Shown here piece after piece: positions 57,779 through 64,000 of a stretch of 64,000 bases of DNA. Under the pieces are notes generated by a model. The model worked only from the letters and a program-made list of their open reading frames with translations, made no database searches and was not told the origin of the DNA. The position numbers and the translations under genes were made by a program. The DNA comes from an uncultured Latescibacterota bacterium (GTDB lineage Bacteria > Latescibacterota > UBA2968 > UBA8231): positions 5,898,049 to 5,962,048 of the forward strand of contig OY282352.1 of assembly GCA_958295495.1 (NCBI GenBank). Direction: 5' to 3'. Numbering within the stretch: the first letter of the stretch is position 1; each line of letters begins with the position of its first letter.

Positions 57779-58746
57779 GCCGCTTGCTTTTGCGGGTGCT
57801 CCACAGCGAGCAAGCCGGGCTGTTGCTGGCGCTGGTCTTGCTCTGCGTGGGAATTTCGCTGCTAACGCCGGTCTTTTTTACCGCCATCAATATCAAGAAC
57901 GTACTGCGCGACGCCTCGCTAGTGGCTATCGCCGGGACCGGCATGGTGATGATCATCCTGCTCGGCGAGATTGACCTGAGCGTCGGCTCGACCCAAGCCG
58001 TAGCCGGGATCATCGCCGTGGTCGTGCTCAATCAGTTTGAGAGCGTAGCACTGGCACTGGTTGCCGCGCTGGCCGCCGGAGCACTCATCGGCCTGTGCAA
58101 CGGACTGTTGGTCACCAAAGCCGGCATCAACTCCCTAATTGCGACCTTGGGCATGATGGCCATTTTGCGCGGCGCGGCCATGGTCAGCACCCAAGCGGTA
58201 TCGATCCAAGGCAAAGTAGAAGGCTTCATCGAAGTGGGAACCGGACACTTGGGGCCGATCCCGATCCCAGTGCTGGTGACCTTTGTCCTCTTAGGGCTGT
58301 TTTACTACGTGCTGCACCACACCATCCTCGGCCGCTACATCTACGCCATCGGCGGCAATATCCAAGCGGCTCGGCTGGCGGGATTGGCCGTCGATCGCAC
58401 GCGGGTCTTGGTCTTTGTGCTCGGCGGGGTGCTGGCGGCATTGAGCGCCTTTATCTTGGCCTCGCGCCTCAACTCCGGGCAGCCAAATGCCGGCTTGGGG
58501 TTTGAGTTGCAGGTGATCGCGGCGGTGATTTTGGGCGGCATCAGCCTGACGGGCGGGGTGGGTACGCTCGGCGGTGCCTTTATCGGCATCCTGATCCTGA
58601 CGGTGCTCTCCAACGGCTTGGTGCTTTTGAACGTGTCGTCCTTCTACCACGATATTGCGCGCGGCGCAGTCATTATCCTCGCCGTGTATTTGGACACCCG
58701 GCGCAAGCAAAGCCTCCTGCGGCGGCTAGTCACCCCCCCAACATGA
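57775..58746 (+). CDS. Ribose-type sugar ABC transporter permease (RbsC-like)
   Basis: A 323-residue inner-membrane protein with about ten helices. Typical blocks of the CUT2 family are LVAIAGTGMVMIILLGEIDL and SVGSTQAVAG, LGRYIYAIGGN and FELQVIAAVILGGISLTGG, the last being the ATPase-contact segment. ATG 57775 overlaps the stop of the truncated binding-protein gene, and its own stop overlaps the ATPase start, both as ATGA, so the three are translated together. Substrate could be ribose, xylose, inositol or similar. Confidence 0.92.
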   Translation: MSRLLLRVLHSEQAGLLLALVLLCVGISLLTPVFFTAINIKNVLRDASLVAIAGTGMVMIILLGEIDLSVGSTQAVAGIIAVVVLNQFESVALALVAALAAGALIGLCNGLLVTKAGINSLIATLGMMAILRGAAMVSTQAVSIQGKVEGFIEVGTGHLGPIPIPVLVTFVLLGLFYYVLHHTILGRYIYAIGGNIQAARLAGLAVDRTRVLVFVLGGVLAALSAFILASRLNSGQPNAGLGFELQVIAAVILGGISLTGGVGTLGGAFIGILILTVLSNGLVLLNVSSFYHDIARGAVIILAVYLDTRRKQSLLRRLVTPPT

Positions 58747-60233
58747 CGCCGCTGCTCTCCCTAGAGGATATCCACAAGCGTTTCCCCGGCGTCTATGCGC
58801 TCAAGGGCGTTGATTTCGCGGTTCGGCGAGGGGAAGTCCACGCGCTAGTCGGTGAAAACGGTGCTGGCAAGAGCACCTTGATCAAAATCGCGGCCGGCGT
58901 GTATCGCTGCGACCAGGGCCGCTACCACATCGCCGGCCGCCCCGCAGATATCCGCCATCCGCGCCAAGCCCTAGACCACGGCCTAGCGGTCGTTTACCAA
59001 GAGTTAGAGCTAGTCCCTTCGCTGTCGGTGGCCGAGAATTTGTTCTTCGGTCGCCTGCCGCACGGGCGCGGCGGGCGCGTCCAGTGGAACGCGCTCTACG
59101 CCGCTTCTGCAACGCTATTGGACGAAGTCGGGCTGGCGGTCAATCCGCAGACCAAGGTCGGCCACCTCGGCGTGGCCGCCCAGCAATTGGTCGAGATCGC
59201 GCGGGCGCTAGCGTGCGACGCCCAGATAATCGTCATGGACGAGCCAACCTCGGCACTCAGCACGCACGAGATCGACAAGCTCTTCGCGCTCATCGCCCGG
59301 CTCAAGGCGCGGGGCGTGGGCGTGGTCTATGTATCGCACAAGCTCGCCGAGGTCATGGCACTGGCCGACCAGGTGACGGTCTTGCGCGACGGAGCGCGCG
59401 TCGCCTGCGAGCCAGCCGCCGACCTCGACGAGGAGCGGCTCATCGCGCTGATGGTCGGGCGGGCGTTGGGGCAGGGATTTCCCGCGGCCGACCGCACGCC
59501 GGGGCCGAGTGCGCTGGAGGTGGAGGGGCTAACCACGGACCGAGTGCGGGATATTTCCTTCCGGGTGTGTGCTGGAGAAATCGTCGGGTTTTCCGGGCTG
59601 ATGGGCGCCGGGCGGACGGAACTGGCGCGGGCCGTGATGGGCGCGGATCGCCGCCGCGCTGGAACGGTCACTATCGGCGGGGTCGCCGTGCCAGCAAACG
59701 CACCGCCACAGGCGCGCACCCTAGGGTTGGGATTGGTGCCGGAGGATCGCCGGGCCGACGGCCTCTTCGCGCAGCAGAGCGTGCGTGCAAACGCGAGCGT
59801 CGCAGCCTTAGAGCAGTTCTGCCGCGTCGGCCACGTGCAGGTAGGAGCGGAGCGTCAGCAAGTCGGCGCACTCGTGGCACGCCTGCGCCTGCGCCCGCCC
59901 GACCAAGAGCAAACCATCGCACGGCTCAGTGGCGGCAATCAGCAAAAGGCACTGCTGGCCCGCTGGCTGCTCAAGGAAAACTTGCAGGTCCTGCTCGTCG
60001 ATGAGCCGACCCGGGGAATCGATGTCGGCGCCAAGGCCGAGATTTATCAATTGTTGGACGAGCTGGCGCGCCAAGGGCTGGCGATCGCGGTCTTCTCCTC
60101 GGAAATGCCCGAAATTTTGGGGCTGTGCGACCGGGTGTACGTGATGCGCGAAGGGCGGATCGCCGCCGAATACGCACGGGCCGAAGCCACGCCGGAAAAA
60201 CTCTTGACCAGCGCCCTGCCCAGCGCCAGCTAA
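58743..60233 (+). CDS. Ribose-type sugar ABC transporter ATPase (RbsA-like, two ABC domains)
   Basis: A 496-residue double ATPase energising the permease before it. First domain: Walker A GENGAGKSTL near residue 38, Walker B IIVMDEPTSAL. Second domain: a weak Walker A GLMGAGRTEL, signature LSGGNQQK and Walker B LLVDEPTRGID, the normal asymmetry of RbsA/XylG/MglA proteins. ATG 58743 overlaps the permease stop. The operon is therefore permease and ATPase complete, binding protein broken, so import would need a binding protein from elsewhere. Confidence 0.93.
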   Translation: MTPLLSLEDIHKRFPGVYALKGVDFAVRRGEVHALVGENGAGKSTLIKIAAGVYRCDQGRYHIAGRPADIRHPRQALDHGLAVVYQELELVPSLSVAENLFFGRLPHGRGGRVQWNALYAASATLLDEVGLAVNPQTKVGHLGVAAQQLVEIARALACDAQIIVMDEPTSALSTHEIDKLFALIARLKARGVGVVYVSHKLAEVMALADQVTVLRDGARVACEPAADLDEERLIALMVGRALGQGFPAADRTPGPSALEVEGLTTDRVRDISFRVCAGEIVGFSGLMGAGRTELARAVMGADRRRAGTVTIGGVAVPANAPPQARTLGLGLVPEDRRADGLFAQQSVRANASVAALEQFCRVGHVQVGAERQQVGALVARLRLRPPDQEQTIARLSGGNQQKALLARWLLKENLQVLLVDEPTRGIDVGAKAEIYQLLDELARQGLAIAVFSSEMPEILGLCDRVYVMREGRIAAEYARAEATPEKLLTSALPSAS

Positions 60234-60267
60234 GACCCTTCATCCCTATCAAATAGAGAGGTGCAAC

Positions 60268-61308
60268 GTGAAAATCCTCATCACCGGCGGCACGGGCCGC
60301 GTCGGCGCCAATTTGGCCAAGGCCCTGCTCGACAAAGGGCACGAGATCCGCTCGTTTGTCTATCCCGGCGACCAAAGTCGCGCCCACAAGCTCGACGGCT
60401 TTGAGCGCGTCGAGACCATTGAAGGCGATTTGCGCCATTTCGCCGACGTGCGCCGCGCGGTTGAGGGAGTCGATGCGGTGTACCACATTGCCGCAGCCTT
60501 TGGCGGCCCCTTCGACAACCGCGAATATCTCGAAATCAACGGCATGGGCACCATCAACCTGCTGGAGTCCATCCGCGAGTTGACGCCCGGCCTGCATCGG
60601 CTGGTGTACGCCTGTACCGAGGCGATTTACTGGAGCAACCCCTACAACGGCCGCTGCTTTGAAGAGCCGATCCGCGAAGACCAAGTCGCCCGCTACCAGA
60701 CAATGCCCTACTTCCTGACCAAGTGGATCGGCGAAGAGCTAGTGATGAGCTATCACTTGCAGTTCGGGCTGCCGTCGGTGACCACGCGCTTTGCCACGAT
60801 TATTGAGCCGGGGGAATTCCTCGACGAAAACGGCCTGCCGCATCTGTTCTTGTTGGGGCCGGTTTACGAGCGGTGCAAGGACCAAGAGGGGGCCTTTGCC
60901 GAGGAGATCAAGGCCCTGTGGACCGGCGAGGAGCAGTTCTTGCTGGCGCAAAATCCAGACGGGCGGCCCTATAAGCAGCAATTTGCCGATGTGCGCGACA
61001 TCGTCCAAGGGCTGGAGTTGGCGCTGGAGCGGGACGAGGCCGTGGGCGAGGTGTTCAATCTGGGCGGGGCCGCGCTGTTCGATTGGGGCGAGGCCGTGCC
61101 CTACCTCGCCGAGCACTTCGGGCTGGGGTTCGTGGAAGCGCGGCGACCGGATTGGAACTACTTCGAGCTGGATTTGACGAACATCAAGGAAAAGCTGGGG
61201 TTTGAACCCAAGCACGACTTGGCCAGCGTACTCGATGCGGCTGAGGCCATGCGGCGCGGGGAGGACGTGGGGATTATCCCGACGGGAGTGCGCTTTGGTC
61301 AGGCGTAG
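60268..61308 (+). CDS. NAD(P)-dependent epimerase/dehydratase (extended SDR)
   Basis: A 346-residue enzyme of the extended short-chain dehydrogenase group acting on nucleotide or free sugars. The Rossmann motif GGTGRVGANL is at residues 7-16, and the pair YFLTK carries the catalytic Tyr and Lys. YACTEAIYWS supplies the serine/threonine position (Thr). It starts at GTG 60268, preceded by GAGAGG, 34 bases after the ABC ATPase, so it may belong to that sugar operon and act on the imported compound. The gamma-glutamyltransferase paralogue follows 33 bases later. Confidence 0.88.
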   Translation: MKILITGGTGRVGANLAKALLDKGHEIRSFVYPGDQSRAHKLDGFERVETIEGDLRHFADVRRAVEGVDAVYHIAAAFGGPFDNREYLEINGMGTINLLESIRELTPGLHRLVYACTEAIYWSNPYNGRCFEEPIREDQVARYQTMPYFLTKWIGEELVMSYHLQFGLPSVTTRFATIIEPGEFLDENGLPHLFLLGPVYERCKDQEGAFAEEIKALWTGEEQFLLAQNPDGRPYKQQFADVRDIVQGLELALERDEAVGEVFNLGGAALFDWGEAVPYLAEHFGLGFVEARRPDWNYFELDLTNIKEKLGFEPKHDLASVLDAAEAMRRGEDVGIIPTGVRFGQA

Positions 61309-61341
61309 CGTTGCGCTGGAATTTTCTGTTGTGAGGAGAAC

Positions 61342-62958
61342 ATGATCGAAGGATACCAAGTACTAGCCAGCGGCGGTGCCACAGCCGCCCAGCAGCCGGC
61401 CGCAGCGCGCATTGGCGCGCAGATATTGGCCCAAGGCGGCAACGCTATGGATGCGGCCGCAGCCACTAGTCTAGCCTGCTGCATGTTGGCCCCCCAATCC
61501 AACGGCATCGGCGGCTATATGTCGGCTGCGGTCGTTTTGCAAGGTTCCACCGGCCGCGTCTGGTCGCTCGACGCCAATGCCGTAGCCCCGGCCGCGGCGC
61601 ACGAGTACATGTACGATATTCTGCCGGCTCGCCGCGCCAACAAGGACCTAAACGAAAAGGAATACGCCTGTAGCGTACGCGACGATGCCAACGTGTACGG
61701 CCCCCAGTCCGTAGCCGTCCCCGGGCAAATGGCTGGCATGGGCTTTTTGCACGAACGCTGGGGGCAGTTGCCTTGGGCCGCGATTGTCGCCCCGGCCCAA
61801 GGGCTGCTCGCCGACGGCTTCCCCTACGGCCCGGCCCTTGCCCGTACCATCCGCAGCCAAGCGACCATCCTGCGCCGCTTTCCCGCAACGTTTAGCCACC
61901 TCGCGCCGCATGGCGAGCTTCCTGCGCCCGACGACATTTGGCATCGCCCCGATATGGAGCGCACCCTAGCGCGTTTGGCCCAAGCTGGCTGGCGCGACTT
62001 TTACGGCGGGGAATTGGGCCGCACCATCGGCGATTATGTCCAAGCTAGCGGCGGTGCTCTCACCCGCGAGGATATGGCTGGCTTTGCGCCGCGCCTGACC
62101 GAGCCGTACCAAATCACCTACCGCGACGTGCCGGTGTACGGGCCGATTTTGCCCAACGGCTGCCTCTCCGCCCTGCAGATCCTGCACATGCTGGAATGCT
62201 TGCCCGTGGTGCCCGACGACCAAGCCCTGTATTGGCACCAGCTAGCCGAGGTCGTCAAACAAGCCTGGCGCGACCGCCTGCGCTACGTCGGCGACCCAGA
62301 TTTCGTCGCGGTGCCGGTGGAGCGCCTGCTCAGCAAGGACTACGCCGCCGGTCGCGTCGAAGCCCTGCGGCAATTTCCCGAGCGGGTCGATCAGCAGGTG
62401 TACGAAGCCTCGGGTCCGGCCGTGGCCGAAACTCTGCACGTATCGGCTGCGGACGCCGAAGGCAATCTCGTCGGCATCACCATCACCCAAGGCGGAGCCT
62501 TTGGCTCCTGTCTCACCGTGCCGGGTACGGGCATTATTTTAGGCCACGGCATGTGCCGTTTGGACCCCCGCCCCGGCCGGGCCAATTCCGTGGCCGCACA
62601 CAAGCGTCCGCTCAACAACGTGGTCCCCATGATTTTGCGCCTGCCCCAGCGCGACGTGGCCATCGGTCTGCCCGGCGGTCGCCGCATCATCAGCGTCGGG
62701 GCCCAACTCGGACAGCGCATTATCGACTTCAACGCCACCGCCTTGGGAGCGGCCACAGCCCCCCGACTCAACGCCGAAGCCCAAGAACCCCTCGAACTCA
62801 AGCGCGGCATTGACCCGGCGATTGTGCAGGCCCTGCAAGAGATGGGGCACCGGGTGCAGGTGCGAGAAGAGGTAGCCGGCGGGGCGCACGGTGCGGAGGT
62901 GCTCAAAAGCGAGGGCAAGGTACGCGCCGGTGGCAATGGCTGGGCCGCGGGCGTGTAG
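61342..62958 (+). CDS. Gamma-glutamyltransferase-family (Ntn-hydrolase) enzyme, second paralogue
   Basis: A 538-residue Ntn-hydrolase. The N-terminal block RIGAQILAQGGNAMDAAAAT is diagnostic. The candidate nucleophile is T364 in ETLHVSAAD, in the position of the usual TTHxSVVD; the oxyanion block near the end, GLPGGRRIISVGAQ, is also conserved. It is more divergent from classical GGT than the paralogue at 46432-48030. No signal peptide. GAGGAG precedes ATG 61342. It is the last gene of the run of plus-strand genes from 56990. Confidence 0.83.
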   Translation: MIEGYQVLASGGATAAQQPAAARIGAQILAQGGNAMDAAAATSLACCMLAPQSNGIGGYMSAAVVLQGSTGRVWSLDANAVAPAAAHEYMYDILPARRANKDLNEKEYACSVRDDANVYGPQSVAVPGQMAGMGFLHERWGQLPWAAIVAPAQGLLADGFPYGPALARTIRSQATILRRFPATFSHLAPHGELPAPDDIWHRPDMERTLARLAQAGWRDFYGGELGRTIGDYVQASGGALTREDMAGFAPRLTEPYQITYRDVPVYGPILPNGCLSALQILHMLECLPVVPDDQALYWHQLAEVVKQAWRDRLRYVGDPDFVAVPVERLLSKDYAAGRVEALRQFPERVDQQVYEASGPAVAETLHVSAADAEGNLVGITITQGGAFGSCLTVPGTGIILGHGMCRLDPRPGRANSVAAHKRPLNNVVPMILRLPQRDVAIGLPGGRRIISVGAQLGQRIIDFNATALGAATAPRLNAEAQEPLELKRGIDPAIVQALQEMGHRVQVREEVAGGAHGAEVLKSEGKVRAGGNGWAAGV

Positions 62959-62966
62959 ATTGGCGA

Positions 62967-63090
62967 AGAAGCGTTCTTAAAACCTGTTGAGTGGCCTTGG
63001 CGGTACGCGTTTTGCGCGGGCGAGACGCCCTCAATCCCCGATGCTTTGAGCCGACTAAGAGACCGAACCCCTAGTTTTAAGAACGCTTCT
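62967..63090. mobile_element. 124-bp inverted-repeat element (MITE-like)
   Basis: The 17-bp AGAAGCGTTCTTAAAAC (62967-62983) and its exact complement (63074-63090) bound a short non-coding segment. A GA dinucleotide on each side may be the target duplication. A solo copy of one end is at 53589-53605. The rest of 62959-63141 holds no gene. Confidence 0.7.
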
Positions 63091-63113
63091 GAGGGCAAAA
63101 TCACCCTTGACGT

Positions 63114-63128
63114 GGGTGATTATCACCC
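63114..63128. promoter_or_regulatory. Palindromic operator-like site before the ATPase gene
   Basis: GGGTGATTATCACCC is a perfect 7+1+7 palindrome ending 13 bases before ATG 63142. A related half-site, ATCACCC, stands at 63100-63106. This could be an operator overlapping the promoter or leader. Confidence 0.4.
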
Positions 63129-63141
63129 ATATCATGGCTAT

Positions 63142-64000
63142 ATGAACGCGAATCAACTGCTGCCTCGATTTGCTTCCGAGAGCTTGGAGCAAGCGCTGAG
63201 GGTCATGCCCGTGGCCGTTCTTACCGGCGCACGACAGACCGGCAAGAGCACCCTCGCCCGCATGCATCCCATTGGGACAGACCGGTCTTACTTCACCTTG
63301 GACGACTACGGCGTCCTCGAGCAGGCCCAACGCGAACCGGATGCCCTTGCTGCCCGGGCCGTGCAGATCACGCTTGATGAGATACAGCGGGTGCCGCATC
63401 TGCTGCTCGCCATCAAGCGCCTCGTTGACGAAAATCGAGTTGCTGGCCGTTTTCTCTTGACTGGGTCGGCGAATCTGCTGCTTATGAAGGAAGTGGGCGA
63501 AACGCTGGCTGGCCGCGCCAGCTACTTGACGCTCTGGCCCATGACTCGTCGGGAACAACGCGGGTTGGCCAAGCCTGGTAGGTGGACAGAGCTGGTAGAT
63601 GCGCCCGCTGGTGCATGGCGGGATGTGCTGCTGGCGGCTCCAACCCAAGCAGAGCCGTGGATGGCCCTTGCTCGACGCGGAGGTTATCCCGTCCCGGCCC
63701 ATGAGTTGACGGACGATGGCGATCGGCGGCTCTGGTTCGAAGGCTATGCTTCCACCTACCTAGAGCGAGATATCCCGCGTCTGTCCCCCATCGCAAGCAT
63801 AATCGACCTGCGGAGGTTGATAACGGCAGCCTGTCTGCGCGTTGGGGGGCTATTAAACCAAGCAGACCTAGCCCGGGACGTGCATCTTGCCCCCTCCACA
63901 GTGCAGCGGTATCTCAACCTGCTGGAGGTGTCGTTCCAGCTAGTGCGACTGCCAGCCTATTCTGTCAACAGGACGAAACGGCTGGTCAAGTCTCCCAAAC
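63142..64000 (+). CDS. P-loop ATPase with DUF4143-like C-terminal region, 3' end outside window
   Basis: At least 286 residues are present and the frame runs off the window. Walker A is GARQTGKST (29-37), Walker B ITLDEIQRVP, followed by the sensor-like LLTGSANLLLM and the domain junction LTLWPMTRRE, all typical of ATPases with a C-terminal DUF4143 domain. The later YLERDIP segment and an HTH-like part near QADLARDVHLAPSTVQRYLN agree. These proteins are widespread, often present in many copies, of unknown function. ATG 63142 follows TATCATGGCTAT without a clear ribosome-binding site. It lies right after an inverted-repeat element, suggesting mobility. Confidence 0.88.
   Translation, partial: MNANQLLPRFASESLEQALRVMPVAVLTGARQTGKSTLARMHPIGTDRSYFTLDDYGVLEQAQREPDALAARAVQITLDEIQRVPHLLLAIKRLVDENRVAGRFLLTGSANLLLMKEVGETLAGRASYLTLWPMTRREQRGLAKPGRWTELVDAPAGAWRDVLLAAPTQAEPWMALARRGGYPVPAHELTDDGDRRLWFEGYASTYLERDIPRLSPIASIIDLRRLITAACLRVGGLLNQADLARDVHLAPSTVQRYLNLLEVSFQLVRLPAYSVNRTKRLVKSPK

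Overview
The window reads as GC-rich chromosomal DNA from an uncultured, Gram-negative-type heterotroph. Lipoproteins with lipoboxes, TonB-receptor debris, a small beta-barrel-like protein and two large secreted proteins with FlgD-like/type IX-style C-terminal domains suggest the FCB side of the tree. The mix of enolase-superfamily enzymes, RraA-like proteins, CotH proteins and DUF6784/6785-like membrane proteins is what I would expect from Latescibacterota- or Poribacteria-like genomes. That placement is inference, not proof.

Layout. 1-7.4 kb is a housekeeping block: an LDH2-type dehydrogenase, split transketolase, a coiled-coil zinc-ribbon protein, the RNase P RNA with its terminator, a secreted protein, pyrF, tRNA-Pro(UGG) and a class III aminotransferase. 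7.4-8.5 kb holds a secreted sugar dehydrogenase. 8.6-11.6 kb is a foreign-looking restriction-modification pair. 11.7-14.8 kb holds a CocE-type hydrolase and a Gfo/Idh/MocA oxidoreductase. 14.8-20.9 kb is an accessory stretch: SGNH hydrolase, an IS701-like insertion inside an O-methyltransferase gene, dapA, a DUF433 gene with an in-frame stop, a winged-helix regulator, higBA and a second methyltransferase. 21-29 kb is catabolic: aldo/keto reductase, FKBP lipoprotein, metallophosphoesterase, RraA, sialidase and two enolase-superfamily enzymes.

29.1-32.5 kb is the most unusual part. Two tandem cassettes each carry a small coiled-coil membrane protein gene followed by a different gene that looks like a uracil-DNA-glycosylase-fold enzyme. 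The cassettes share about 600 bp of nearly identical DNA and are bounded by three copies of a 25-bp sequence that is also the 3' end of the neighbouring enolase-family gene. Both enzyme genes are damaged, one by a frameshift and one by a MITE-like insertion.

32.5-46.3 kb encodes envelope and secreted proteins (discoidin-like, repeat protein, FG-GAP, CotH), a mannonate dehydratase homologue and a tandem pair of large membrane proteins. 46.4-51.1 kb has a gamma-glutamyltransferase, hicAB, a TOPRIM fragment, a Uma2 nuclease, a CBM9-like lipoprotein and an epimerase. 51.2-60.2 kb holds two sugar ABC transporters, one interrupted by an Rpn-like nuclease gene and the other missing the start of its binding-protein gene beside an ATPase-nuclease gene. 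60.3-64 kb has an epimerase, a second gamma-glutamyltransferase, a short inverted-repeat element and an ATPase with a DUF4143-like C-terminal part that runs off the end.

Together the genes suggest scavenging of sugars, sugar acids, sialic acids and peptides from complex organic matter, in a genome with much small-scale mobile-element activity. Statements about base composition are by eye; no searches or computations were run.
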